Source of the DNA: Acinetobacter sp.
Lineage (GTDB): Bacteria > Pseudomonadota > Gammaproteobacteria > Pseudomonadales > Moraxellaceae
NCBI GenBank assembly: GCA_031277915.1
Contig: JAITLL010000058.1
Coordinates: 1-40,252, forward strand
DNA: 40,252 bases
Direction of reading: 5' to 3'
Shown here one piece after another: positions 1 to 7,802 of this stretch. The notes beneath the pieces were generated by a model. It was not told the origin of the DNA. It ran no database searches and saw nothing but the letters and a program-made list of their open reading frames with translations. A program made the translations under genes and the position numbers. Positions within the stretch are counted from its first letter, which is position 1, and each line of letters begins with the position of its first letter.

Positions 1-166
1 TTATCAGTTAAGCATATTGTTCTTATGCGTCTGATCAGTCATAATTTGCATAATTGTCATTCAACAATCTGTTATTGTTAGAACTGGACAATCAAAATAC
101 TGCAACCATCCCACATTTTGTTTTTCTTACCTCAGATTCGGATGGATAAATAGGATATTTTTTAAA

Positions 167-1060
167 ATGACTCAGCAAGCACAGACCATTCAAGGCTCAA
201 TCGTCGCAATTGTCACTCCCATGTTGAAAGATGGCGGTGTAGATTGGAAGAGTCTTGAGAAGCTGGTTGAGTGGCACATAGAACAAGGTACAAACAGTAT
301 TGTAGCCGTCGGTACAACCGGCGAAGCCTCAACATTGAGCATGGAAGAGCACACACAGGTTATTAAAGAAATTATTCGTGTAGCCAATAAACGTATTCCA
401 ATTATTGCCGGTACTGGTGCAAACTCAACCCGTGAAGCAATCGAATTAACTAAAGCTGCCAAAGACCTCGGTGCTGATGCAGCTTTACTTGTAACACCAT
501 ACTATAACAAACCAACCCAAGAAGGCCTTTTCCAACACTATAAAGCGGTTGCCGAAGCTGTTGAATTACCTCTTATTCTTTATAACGTACCAGGTCGTAC
601 AGGCGTAGACTTGTCAAACGATACAGCGGTACGTTTAGCAGAAATTTCAAACATTGTAGGTATTAAAGACGCAACAGGTGACGTACCTCGTGGTAAAGCT
701 TTAATCGATGCTTTAAACAGCAAGATGGCTGTTTACTCAGGTGACGATGAAACGGCATGGGAACTTATGCTTCTTGGTGCAGACGGGAATATCTCGGTTA
801 CTGCAAACATTGCCCCTAAGGCAATGAGCGAAGTATGTGCGGTTGCAATTGCTAAAGATGAACAACAAGCGAAGACGATTAACAATAAGATTGCAAATTT
901 ACACAATATTCTATTTTGCGAATCAAACCCAATTCCTGTGAAATGGGCACTACATGAGATGGGACTGATTGATACTGGTATTCGTTTACCACTCACTCCT
1001 CTCGCTGAGCAATATCGCGAACCTCTCCGCAATGCCCTAAAAGATGCGGGAATTATTTAA
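167..1060 (+). CDS. dapA: 4-hydroxy-tetrahydrodipicolinate synthase
   Basis: Cytoplasmic TIM-barrel aldolase that condenses pyruvate with aspartate semialdehyde, the first committed step towards diaminopimelate and lysine. The 297-residue length is normal for the family. Visible active-site residues are the Thr pair in VGTTGE (residues 50-51), Tyr139 in LYNVPGR, Arg144, and the Schiff-base Lys167 in GIKDATG. An AGGA about 11 nt upstream of the ATG serves as ribosome binding site. bamC starts 12 nt after the stop, so the two are probably co-transcribed, as in E. coli. The partner enzyme dapB lies far away near 16 kb on the other strand. The 166-bp leader contains inverted repeats (see findings). 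Confidence 0.97.
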   Translation: MTQQAQTIQGSIVAIVTPMLKDGGVDWKSLEKLVEWHIEQGTNSIVAVGTTGEASTLSMEEHTQVIKEIIRVANKRIPIIAGTGANSTREAIELTKAAKDLGADAALLVTPYYNKPTQEGLFQHYKAVAEAVELPLILYNVPGRTGVDLSNDTAVRLAEISNIVGIKDATGDVPRGKALIDALNSKMAVYSGDDETAWELMLLGADGNISVTANIAPKAMSEVCAVAIAKDEQQAKTINNKIANLHNILFCESNPIPVKWALHEMGLIDTGIRLPLTPLAEQYREPLRNALKDAGII

Positions 1061-1072
1061 TAAGAGCAATTT

Positions 1073-1675
1073 ATGATGCAATTACGTCTTGGTTTAGTCC
1101 TTGCAATTTCAGCCTTAAGTTTAGCTGGCTGTGGTCGCTTCGCACTTAATAATCACTCTTTAGATTATAAAAAAGCAAAGCAACTCGCCCCGCTTGAGTA
1201 TCCTGCCGATGCAACTGTACGACCAGCGACGCCTTTGTATCCTGCACCAACAGTAGACCAGCTCGCTATCGATCATGCGCCAAAGTTTGAAAACAAGCGT
1301 GGCAACCGTTTTGCATTGCCGCGCCCTGAACAAACTCAAGGTGATACAGCAGATGCATCTGCTCAATCAGGTAGCGCGCTTAGTCGTCCTCAACTTGTGA
1401 CTGATGGTAATAAAAACCCACTGTTAAAAATTGATGGAAGTACTGCTGAAATTTGGCAATACACCAAAGCAACCTTAAGCACGTTAAATTACAACATCAT
1501 CGCTCAAGGCAATAATCAAGCGACGATTAAAGTAAATGACAAAACTTATTTGCTGAAACTAACAGGTGTTGGCTCTAGTCATAGCCTTGCTCTATTTAAT
1601 CCAGACAACACTTTTGCCAGTCCTGATGTTGCTGCAGAAGTGTTAAACCAGATTTACCAAAATTGGCCAGCCTAG
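1073..1675 (+). CDS. bamC: BamC-like outer-membrane assembly lipoprotein, short form
   Basis: Lipoprotein of the BAM complex (old name NlpB), expected on the periplasmic face of the outer membrane. The signal peptide ends in a lipobox LAGC with the lipidated Cys at residue 20. A Pro/Ala-rich, probably unstructured stretch (about 25-115) follows. The last ~85 residues (from about LLKIDGSTAEIW) look like one helix-grip domain. At 200 residues it is much shorter than E. coli BamC (about 344), which has two such domains. The assignment relies mainly on the dapA-bamC gene order plus lipoprotein and C-terminal domain features. Two ATG codons are adjacent at the start (1073 and 1076). The TAG stop lies inside the stem of the following terminator. 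Confidence 0.8.
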   Translation: MMQLRLGLVLAISALSLAGCGRFALNNHSLDYKKAKQLAPLEYPADATVRPATPLYPAPTVDQLAIDHAPKFENKRGNRFALPRPEQTQGDTADASAQSGSALSRPQLVTDGNKNPLLKIDGSTAEIWQYTKATLSTLNYNIIAQGNNQATIKVNDKTYLLKLTGVGSSHSLALFNPDNTFASPDVAAEVLNQIYQNWPA

Positions 1676-1697
1676 TCGTTTACTAGGCATTTTTTTT
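1670..1697 (+). terminator. intrinsic terminator of dapA-bamC
   Basis: Stem GCCTAG/CTAGGC (1670-1675 and 1683-1688) with a 7-nt loop, followed by eight T. The stop codon of bamC (1673-1675) forms the upper left half of the stem. It separates dapA-bamC from purC only 14 nt further on. Confidence 0.85.
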
Positions 1698-1711
1698 AAA
1701 AAGGTTCCCTC

Positions 1712-2431
1712 ATGTTAAAACAAACCTTGCTCTATACTGGTAAAGCAAAATCTGTATATGAAACAGACAATGCCGACCATCTGATTTTAGTCTTTCGTGA
1801 TGATGCCTCTGCGTTCAATGGCGAAAAAATCGAACAACTAGATCGTAAAGGCAAGGTGAACAACCGTTTTAACGCCTTCATCATGGAAAAACTTGCTGCT
1901 GCAGGTATTGAAACGCATTTTGAAAAATTGCTTTCTCCAACTGAAGTGCTTGTTAAAAAACTTCAAATGATTCCTGTTGAATGTGTAATTCGTAACTACG
2001 CAGCAGGTTCTCTATGCCGTCGTTTAGGTGTAGAAGAAGGTAAAGAGTTAACTCCACCTACATTTGAATTGTTCTACAAAGATGATGGTCTAGGCGATCC
2101 AATGGTTAACGAATCTCAAGCAATTGCTTTAGGTTGGGCGACCGCTGAACAATTAGAACAAATGAAAGTGTTAACTTATAAAGTAAACGATGTATTAAAA
2201 GCATTATTTGCTGAAGGCAACATGATCTTGGTCGACTTCAAACTTGAATTCGGTGTTTTCCATGACCGTATTGTGCTTGGTGATGAATTCTCTCCAGACG
2301 GTTGCCGTTTATGGGACAAAGAAACTAAGAAAAAACTCGACAAAGACCGTTTCCGCCAAGGTTTAGGCGGTGTTGTTGAAGCTTATGAAGAAGTTGCTGC
2401 TCGTTTAGGCGTAGATTTATCTGACATCTAA
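1712..2431 (+). CDS. purC: phosphoribosylaminoimidazole-succinocarboxamide synthase (SAICAR synthetase)
   Basis: Purine biosynthesis enzyme that joins CAIR and aspartate with ATP to give SAICAR. The 239-residue length fits the compact bacterial PurC. Recognisable family segments are [11 protein letters not shown] near the N-terminus, [10 protein letters not shown] (about 30-39), [17 protein letters not shown] (about 89-105), [10 protein letters not shown] (about 172-181) and [14 protein letters not shown] (about 189-202). It starts 14 nt after the bamC terminator, so its promoter must overlap the end of bamC or some readthrough occurs. A strong terminator follows. Confidence 0.97.
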   Translation: MLKQTLLYTGKAKSVYETDNADHLILVFRDDASAFNGEKIEQLDRKGKVNNRFNAFIMEKLAAAGIETHFEKLLSPTEVLVKKLQMIPVECVIRNYAAGSLCRRLGVEEGKELTPPTFELFYKDDGLGDPMVNESQAIALGWATAEQLEQMKVLTYKVNDVLKALFAEGNMILVDFKLEFGVFHDRIVLGDEFSPDGCRLWDKETKKKLDKDRFRQGLGGVVEAYEEVAARLGVDLSDI

Positions 2432-2447
2432 TTAGCCAGACCTCATT

Positions 2448-2478
2448 AAAAAACCGAGCATTTCAGCTCGGTTTTTTA
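2448..2478 (+). terminator. intrinsic terminator of purC
   Basis: Stem CCGAGC/GCTCGG (2454-2459, 2466-2471) with flanking A and T runs and six T after the stem. A second small inverted repeat, CCCTAAA/TTTAGGG, follows a few bases later. Confidence 0.9.
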
Positions 2479-2623
2479 TTTTTAAACCCTAAAATTTAGG
2501 GGGAGTAGACAGATTTGTATATTTAAGTAAATTTTTACTTGCACAATCCAAAAACAAAGCACTAAAATCTAAAAAAATACAAAGTAAATCACAATAATTA
2601 AATTTAAAAACTAAGGTGAGCTA

Positions 2624-2827
2624 ATGGAAATATCTAAGCTTGAGAAGAGATTAATGAATCACTCAATACATTTTGGTGAAAATCCTTTAGTGATTGTATC
2701 CAATTTTAGTCACTCTGCTTTGAAACAAGGCTGGAGCCAAGCTGAAGTTGAAACTGTTATTTCCGAAGCTTCTCAAGGTGACTATATGAAACTCATACGT
2801 ACCTTGAGAGCATATACCTTGCTTTAA
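2624..2827 (+). CDS. small protein of unknown function (67 residues)
   Basis: I do not recognise a family. It is a soluble, probably helical protein. The N-terminal half (MEISKLEKRLMNHSIHFG) is Lys-rich, and the middle reads like a short helix-turn-helix-sized bundle (SALKQGWSQAEVETVISEAS). No signal peptide or membrane segment is visible. A good AAGGTGA ribosome binding site sits 4 nt before the ATG, which argues that the frame is translated. The upstream stretch after the purC terminator is very AT-rich and could hold its promoter. It converges on rarA with 6 nt between the stop codons, and no terminator is visible between them. Confidence 0.7.
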   Translation: MEISKLEKRLMNHSIHFGENPLVIVSNFSHSALKQGWSQAEVETVISEASQGDYMKLIRTLRAYTLL

Positions 2828-2833
2828 TTATTA

Positions 2834-4099
2834 TTACTGTTCTTGCTGCCATCTGCGTTGCTGTAAACGCTCACCTTCCACTTCACGCTTGTTTCTAGCA
2901 GATTCATACAGTTTGGTTCCCTTTAACTCAGGAGGCAAATAGTCTTGCAACACAAAGTGTTCAGGATAATCATGCGGATAGAGATAATTAATTCCATAGC
3001 CTTGCTGTTTCATCAGCTTGGTTGGCGCATTTCTTAAGTGTAGTGGCACTGGTAAATTTGCTGTTTTTTCAGCAAGCTCCAATGCTTTATTAATTGCTAA
3101 ATAAGTACTATTACTTTTTGCGCTTGTTGCTAAATACACTGCTGTTTGGCCCAGAATAATTCGAGCCTCAGGCATACCCACCGCTTGTACAGAGCGAAAA
3201 CACTCACCTGCAAGCAATAGCGCATTGGGATTAGAGTTTCCAATATCTTCTGACGAGGCAATCAGCATACGTCTTGCAATAAAAACTGGATCTTCGCCGC
3301 CTTTAAGCATCCGAGCCATCCAGTACAGAGCAGCATCAGGATCACTACCACGAATTGATTTAATGAAAGCAGAGACTAAGTCGTAATGCTGTTCACCCGA
3401 TTTGTCATAACGCGCGATATTTTGCTGCGCAACTTTGACCACAACCGCATTGGTAATCGTGTTTTCAATCTCTGGTTCAAAGGTACTTGCAATCAAGTCC
3501 AGTAAATTTAGTGCTTTACGGGCATCACCTGCCGCAAACTGCAAAAGAGCATCGTACTCTTCAATATGAATGTAACGTTCTTTTAAGAATTTATCGGCTT
3601 GAAGAGCATTATTAAGTAGCGTCTGAATTGCCTCACTGTCTAAACTGTTTAAGGTATAGACCTGACAACGTGATAAAAGCGCACTATTGACTTCAAAAGA
3701 CGGGTTTTCGGTGGTCGCGCCTATTAAGGTAATTTTGCCTTTTTCTACCGCGCCTAATAATGCATCTTGCTGTGATTTATTAAAACGATGAATTTCGTCA
3801 ATAAAAACCACAGGTGTCAGTAAATCACCACTTTCTGCAATCACTTCACGTAATTCTTTCACACCCGTATTCAGTGCAGATAAGCTCACAAATGGGCGAT
3901 CTATTGCCTGGGCTAAAAGCAATGCAATTGTCGTTTTGCCAACGCCTGGTGGCCCCCAAAAAATAATGGAAGGCAAATGTCCCTGATCAATCATTTGACG
4001 TAAGGGTGCATTTTCACCTAACAAATGATCTTGCCCAATAATTTCAGACAAGTCTCTTGGACGCAGGCGTTCGGGAAGTGGAATATGGGTGTCTGACAT
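2834..4099 (-). CDS. rarA: replication-associated recombination protein A (RarA/MgsA)
   Basis: AAA+ ATPase related to clamp-loader subunits that acts at stalled replication forks. It is 421 residues long. The Walker A motif GPPGVGKT is at residues 49-56 and Walker B FIDEIHR around 99-105. The sensor region [10 protein letters not shown] and the arginine-finger segment LLSRCQVY follow, and then the C-terminal tetramerisation region with [11 protein letters not shown]. It stands alone, and its start is followed upstream by a 215-bp gap rich in hairpins. It is often found next to lolA or serS in other gammaproteobacteria, but not here. Confidence 0.95.
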   Translation of the reverse strand: MSDTHIPLPERLRPRDLSEIIGQDHLLGENAPLRQMIDQGHLPSIIFWGPPGVGKTTIALLLAQAIDRPFVSLSALNTGVKELREVIAESGDLLTPVVFIDEIHRFNKSQQDALLGAVEKGKITLIGATTENPSFEVNSALLSRCQVYTLNSLDSEAIQTLLNNALQADKFLKERYIHIEEYDALLQFAAGDARKALNLLDLIASTFEPEIENTITNAVVVKVAQQNIARYDKSGEQHYDLVSAFIKSIRGSDPDAALYWMARMLKGGEDPVFIARRMLIASSEDIGNSNPNALLLAGECFRSVQAVGMPEARIILGQTAVYLATSAKSNSTYLAINKALELAEKTANLPVPLHLRNAPTKLMKQQGYGINYLYPHDYPEHFVLQDYLPPELKGTKLYESARNKREVEGERLQQRRWQQEQ

Positions 4100-4135
4100 C
4101 TCAAATAACTTTATCGTCTTTTCACTATAGTCTAT

Positions 4136-4176
4136 TGTGTCTCACAGAAATCTACAATTTGAATCTATGAGACACA
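4136..4176. repeat. 9-bp inverted repeat upstream of rarA
   Basis: TGTGTCTCA (4136-4144) and TGAGACACA (4168-4176) form a perfect inverted repeat with a 23-nt loop, 37 bp before the rarA start codon. No T tract follows on either strand, so it is not a normal terminator. It could be an operator or a structured 5' leader. Confidence 0.55.
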
Positions 4177-4215
4177 TCCTTTTCATCATAAGGGGCTGCT
4201 AGCCATCTCAGCATG

Positions 4216-4244
4216 ATCTCCTTTTATTTTTATAAAACGGAGAT
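4216..4244. repeat. 12-bp hairpin between ycgN and rarA
   Basis: ATCTCC + TTTTAT (4216-4227) pairs with ATAAAA + GGAGAT (4232-4237, 4239-4244), with one bulged C and a 4-nt loop. No U tract follows in either direction. Confidence 0.55.
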
Positions 4245-4291
4245 GGTTCAAAGATTTACCATTAAAATGTTATTTTATTATATGTTGTAAT

Positions 4292-4313
4292 TAAAAATGC
4301 CCATCAGGAGCAT
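4292..4313 (-). terminator. probable terminator of the ycgN-family gene
   Basis: On the minus strand ATGCTC pairs with GGGCAT (one G-U) around a 5-nt loop and is followed by TTTTTAA, just after the stop codon. The stem is short, so efficiency is uncertain. Confidence 0.55.
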
Positions 4314-4314
4314 A

Positions 4315-4773
4315 TTAACGCACCCAACGCACCACATAATCTTCAAGATCATCTTCATGTACATCAGTTTCAGGAATACAACGTCCTGCAACAGACTTTT
4401 TCGCCTTAACTACACTTTGTCTCGTACCCGTATTTAAATAATGCCAAGAAGGTAAATTTTTACCCTCATTCAAACGTTTATAGGCACAACTTGAAGGTAA
4501 CCAGTGAATAGTTTTCAAGCTTTCTGGCGTCAACTGTAAACAGTCAGGCACTTGCTGTTGACGATTTGAATAGTCTGAGCAACGCCCTGTACCACAATCA
4601 AGTAATTTGCACGCTACCTTGGTGTAAGCAACCTCATGCGTATCTTCATCTTCTAGCTTGACCAAACAGCACAAACCACACCCATCGCACAAAGCTTCCC
4701 ACTCAGCCTGAGTCAGTTGCTCAAGCGTGTAATTTTTCCAAAACAATGGACGAAGTGGGGTCTCGGTAGACAT
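4315..4773 (-). CDS. YcgN/UPF0260 family cysteine-cluster protein
   Basis: Small cytoplasmic protein of the YkgJ/YcgN class, whose biochemical role is not established. It is 152 residues long. The hallmark CxxCxxCC motif is at residues 29-36 (CDGCGLCC), with further cysteines at 55, 60, 65, 78, 96 and near 132, consistent with a bound metal or Fe-S cluster. Closing motifs WHYLNTG and VAGRCIPE are typical of UPF0260. It is transcribed alone, with a weak hairpin terminator after the stop. Confidence 0.9.
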   Translation of the reverse strand: MSTETPLRPLFWKNYTLEQLTQAEWEALCDGCGLCCLVKLEDEDTHEVAYTKVACKLLDCGTGRCSDYSNRQQQVPDCLQLTPESLKTIHWLPSSCAYKRLNEGKNLPSWHYLNTGTRQSVVKAKKSVAGRCIPETDVHEDDLEDYVVRWVR

Positions 4774-4968
4774 AAGTTTTTAACAGCTGAATAGATGAAA
4801 CAGTGTATAAGTATAACATTGAAGTGTACGGTACTAAAAAAAGAAGTCGTGTTTTTAGAATCATAAAATGATTGTTTAATATACACTCCAACCACATAAA
4901 CGACACATTCCGTGCAAAAAATAAGCTATATAGTTAAACAACAATGAAAAAAATAAGGAGGACAGCAT

Positions 4969-5127
4969 ATGTTCCGTTGGGCAATAATTTTTGCAGTGAT
5001 TGCACTCATTGCCAGTCTATTAGGGTTTGGTGGTGTTGCAGGGTTATCTAAAGACTTTGCCGTGATTTTATTAGTTGTAGCTGTAATTCTCGCTATTATT
5101 GGTTTTCTTTCGCGAGGCCGAACCTAA
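4969..5127 (+). CDS. DUF1328/YtjA-type small membrane protein (52 residues)
   Basis: A 52-residue protein made of two hydrophobic helices (about 2-22 and 30-47), starting [16 protein letters not shown] and ending FLSRGRT. This fits the YtjA/DUF1328 family, which begins MxRWAxxFxxxAxIA and carries a GFGGxAG turn. The function of the family is unknown; the protein should sit in the inner membrane. A strong AAGGAGGA ribosome binding site precedes the ATG and a strong terminator follows the stop, so it is a separate transcription unit. It was located by reading the frame directly because it is very short. Confidence 0.88.
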   Translation: MFRWAIIFAVIALIASLLGFGGVAGLSKDFAVILLVVAVILAIIGFLSRGRT

Positions 5128-5144
5128 TTTAATTATGACCATAT

Positions 5145-5173
5145 AAAAAGAAGGAATCATTTCCTTCTTTTTT
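5145..5173 (+). terminator. intrinsic terminator of the YtjA-type gene
   Basis: Perfect 10-bp stem AAAGAAGGAA/TTCCTTCTTT with loop TCAT, followed by more T. Confidence 0.88.
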
Positions 5174-5297
5174 ATTGCCTAAATGTTTCTATGTTTTTCT
5201 TTTGATGTAGATTTTTACATAGTTATTCATATGACTTTTATTTTTTTATGCTTTAATCAAGCGTATTTAAACCAAATTAAATTTCAGGATTAATGTC

Positions 5298-6035
5298 ATG
5301 AGTACAGCAATTAAAACCCGTGAAATTCAATATACAGCACCAGATGGCAGCCATTTAATTGGTTACTTTGCAGCTCCAGAGAGTGAAGCCCCTGTACCCG
5401 GTATCATTATTGGTCCTGAGTGGTGGGGCCGTAATGAGTATACGGAACAGCGCGCACGTGAGCTTGCTGAACACGGTTATGCTGTTCTTGCAATTGACAT
5501 GTATGGTGATAAAAAAGTCACCACAACCGCAGCTCAAGCCTATGAATGGATGATGCAAACATTTGAAGATTTAGACACGGTTACCAATCGTGCCAATGCA
5601 GGTCTTCAAACTTTGGCTGCCCAACCAGAAGTGAACAGTGAAAAACTTGCTGCTGTTGGTTTTTGCTATGGCGGTAAAGTGGTACTAGATCTCGCTCGCT
5701 CAAGTGCCCCGCTTAAAGCAGTTACAACATTCCATGGTACGTTAGCACCTAAAGCACCTGCTCAAAAAGGCAACATTCAAGGTGAATTTTTAGTTCTACA
5801 TGGTGAACTAGACAGCATGGTCACCTTAGAAGATGTTGCTAATTTTGAAAAAGAGATGCAAGCTGCTGAGGTTAAATACGAAGTTGTGGTTTTAAAAAAT
5901 GCTAAACATGGCTTTAGTAACCCGCTTGCAGATGAAAGAGCTAAAGCGAACAGTGTAGACCTTGGCTACAACAGCGAAGCGGAGAAACAAGGCCTTGCTA
6001 AAATGTACGCTTTATTAGAACGTACTTTAAAATAA
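5298..6035 (+). CDS. dienelactone hydrolase family protein
   Basis: Alpha/beta hydrolase of the DLH family, 245 residues, cytoplasmic. The nucleophile is a cysteine, Cys123 in GFCYGG. Asp172 (HGELDSMV) and His204 (NAKHGFS) complete the Cys-Asp-His triad of the family, and Glu41 (GPEWWG) matches the glutamate that holds the Cys in classical DLH. No catechol or beta-ketoadipate genes are nearby, so the natural substrate cannot be told. This is a general hydrolase paralogue rather than a proven ClcD. It has its own transcript, and a 10-bp hairpin lies after the stop. Confidence 0.9.
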   Translation: MSTAIKTREIQYTAPDGSHLIGYFAAPESEAPVPGIIIGPEWWGRNEYTEQRARELAEHGYAVLAIDMYGDKKVTTTAAQAYEWMMQTFEDLDTVTNRANAGLQTLAAQPEVNSEKLAAVGFCYGGKVVLDLARSSAPLKAVTTFHGTLAPKAPAQKGNIQGEFLVLHGELDSMVTLEDVANFEKEMQAAEVKYEVVVLKNAKHGFSNPLADERAKANSVDLGYNSEAEKQGLAKMYALLERTLK

Positions 6036-6048
6036 AAGAAGCAAATTT

Positions 6049-6074
6049 GGAGCAAATGGTTTTGCATTTGCTCC
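6049..6074 (+). terminator. hairpin after the dienelactone hydrolase gene
   Basis: Perfect 10-bp inverted repeat GGAGCAAATG/CATTTGCTCC with a 6-nt loop. The bases after it (CTTAAATGTTT) contain only a poor T tract, so it may act as a weak terminator or as an mRNA 3' stabiliser. Confidence 0.5.
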
Positions 6075-6216
6075 CTTAAATGTTTATGACTTTGCAATAT
6101 TTTTACTGTATTTTTTAAACCATACTTCAATAACTATACTTCCGTTGAGCTAGAGCAAAGCCTAGTCTTATTTCCCGCACTCGGGGTGTAATGGAATAAC
6201 ATGAGAGGATACAACA

Positions 6217-6579
6217 ATGACTGACAAGAAATGTCCGTATTGCGAATTTGATGAATATGACATCATTGATAAGAATGAATTTGCTGTAATTTTACCTGAC
6301 CCAAATCCACTGTCTAAAGGCCATTGTGTAGTTACTCCACTACGCCATGTGGGTTCGTTCTTTGACATTACGTCTAAAGAGCATCAAGGCTTACTTACAC
6401 TTCTTGAAATTGCGCGTCATGAAACCCAACTTCGTCATCAACCAGCTGGTTTTCATATTGGCTTTAATGATGGTGAAGTGTTTGGGCAAACCTCAGACCA
6501 TTTCCACATTCATGTGATTCCATACTACAAAAACCAACCGTTGAAACTTGATCAACGTTGGGGCGTAAAAGAGGATTAA
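6217..6579 (+). CDS. HIT family protein
   Basis: Small nucleotide-binding hydrolase or transferase of the histidine-triad superfamily, 120 residues, cytoplasmic. The catalytic HxHxH motif is at residues 95, 97 and 99 (HFHIHV), preceded by FGQTSD. The N-terminal KKCPYCEF could form half of a zinc site, as in several HIT proteins. Substrate is unknown; adenosine or diadenosine polyphosphates are usual for the family. AGAGGA precedes the start by about 8 nt. It is monocistronic, with a strong terminator downstream. Confidence 0.93.
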   Translation: MTDKKCPYCEFDEYDIIDKNEFAVILPDPNPLSKGHCVVTPLRHVGSFFDITSKEHQGLLTLLEIARHETQLRHQPAGFHIGFNDGEVFGQTSDHFHIHVIPYYKNQPLKLDQRWGVKED

Positions 6580-6593
6580 TCCTCTGTATGCTT

Positions 6594-6631
6594 AAAACAG
6601 AGATTACTCGTTTTAAAGTAGTCTCTGTTTT
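6594..6631 (+). terminator. terminator of the HIT gene
   Basis: Fifteen-bp stem (6594-6608 with 6617-6631, one G-U pair) ending in TTTT and followed by AATA. Confidence 0.8.
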
Positions 6632-6686
6632 AATAGCATGTGGTTCATTGCTTGCTTTAAACAAAACTTCTCTCTAATTTCAGCTA

Positions 6687-6692
6687 TAATTT
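6687..6692 (+). promoter_or_regulatory. probable -10 box of the mutY operon
   Basis: A perfect TATAAT lies 28 bp before the mutY ATG. No convincing -35 hexamer is present 16-18 bp upstream. The start codon has no obvious Shine-Dalgarno sequence. Confidence 0.5.
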
Positions 6693-6720
6693 AGTCCTTA
6701 CTTTTCTTCTATAGCTGTTC

Positions 6721-7755
6721 ATGCCTGAATTTTCTTTTTCTGATGCCCTTTTAAACTGGTTCGATCAACATGGTCGTCATGATTTGCCTTGGCAAGTTGC
6801 AGATGATCCTTACAAAGTTTGGGTTTCTGAAATTATGTTGCAACAGACTCAGGTGAAAACGGTTCTACAATATTTTGACCGCTTTATGGAGCGCTTCCCG
6901 ATTGTAGAGACATTAGGTCATGCAACTTGGGATGAAGTAGCGCCTTATTGGGCAGGTCTTGGCTATTACGCCCGTGCGCGCAATTTGCATAAAGCTGCTG
7001 GCCTTGTCACTCAGCAGGGAAAGTTTCCTGAAACACTAGAAGAATGGATTGAGTTACCCGGCATTGGTCGCTCTACTGCAGGTGCACTCATGTCTTTAGG
7101 TTTACGTCAGTACGGTGTGATTATGGATGGCAATGTGAAACGTGTTTTAGCCCGTTTCTTTGCCATTGAAGATGACTTAAGCAAGCCACAACATGAACGT
7201 GAAATGTGGAAACTCGCTGAAAAGCTTTGCCCTACGCATCGCAATCACGACTATACTCAAGCAATTATGGACTTAGGTGCAACTATTTGTACCCCAAAAA
7301 AACCGCTCTGTTTATATTGCCCAATGCAAGAACATTGCCAAGCTTACCAGCAAGGTTTAGAGCAAGAATTACCTTTTAAAAAACCAAAAAAAACACCGCC
7401 TGTTAAAACAGCAGATGTTCTTATTATTCAGTGTGAAGATGAATGGTTCTGGCAACAACGCCAAGCTCATGGTCTATGGGGCGGTTTATTCTGTTTACCT
7501 ATTTTAGAAAATGAACATGAACGACTAAGCTTAAGCCAGCAATTTAAACTACAACCTCAACCACAAACCTTTCAGATCAGTCATAGCTTCACTCACTTCA
7601 CATGGCTACTTAATGCTCATGTGTTCCACGTGGAACCTGATCAAAAAGAACATCTGTCGATTGAGCTTGAAGGCCAATGGCTGAGTCCGGAACAAGCGAT
7701 TGCCAAAGGTGTTCCAACCGCTATGAAAAAATTGATCTCGACAAGCCGTTCGTGA
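6721..7755 (+). CDS. mutY: A/G-specific adenine glycosylase
   Basis: Base-excision repair enzyme that removes adenine mispaired with 8-oxoguanine. It is 344 residues long, close to E. coli MutY (350). The N-terminal HhH-GPD domain carries the catalytic Glu in SEIMLQQTQV, the hairpin GIGRSTAGA and the Asp in IMDGNVKRVL. The [4Fe-4S] ligands follow the exact C-X6-C-X2-C-X5-C spacing (CTPKKPLCLYCPMQEHC). The C-terminal third resembles the NUDIX-like 8-oxoG recognition domain (WGGLFCLP). It heads a run of same-strand genes (M23 lipoprotein, 81-codon gene, tag, dehydrogenase) spaced 9-47 nt apart. Confidence 0.97.
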   Translation: MPEFSFSDALLNWFDQHGRHDLPWQVADDPYKVWVSEIMLQQTQVKTVLQYFDRFMERFPIVETLGHATWDEVAPYWAGLGYYARARNLHKAAGLVTQQGKFPETLEEWIELPGIGRSTAGALMSLGLRQYGVIMDGNVKRVLARFFAIEDDLSKPQHEREMWKLAEKLCPTHRNHDYTQAIMDLGATICTPKKPLCLYCPMQEHCQAYQQGLEQELPFKKPKKTPPVKTADVLIIQCEDEWFWQQRQAHGLWGGLFCLPILENEHERLSLSQQFKLQPQPQTFQISHSFTHFTWLLNAHVFHVEPDQKEHLSIELEGQWLSPEQAIAKGVPTAMKKLISTSRS

Positions 7756-7802
7756 CATAGTGAGCAAAATAATTTTGATATGGTTGTGACAGGGAGTATT
7801 TT

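Noticed and set aside
1-166. lysine riboswitch upstream of dapA
   Set aside because: The space is short and the conserved lysine-riboswitch core and multi-helix junction are not visible. The dyads present look different.
4713-4906. 60- and 61-codon minus-strand frames over the start of the ycgN gene
   Set aside because: They overlap the clear YcgN-family gene in another frame and show no family features.
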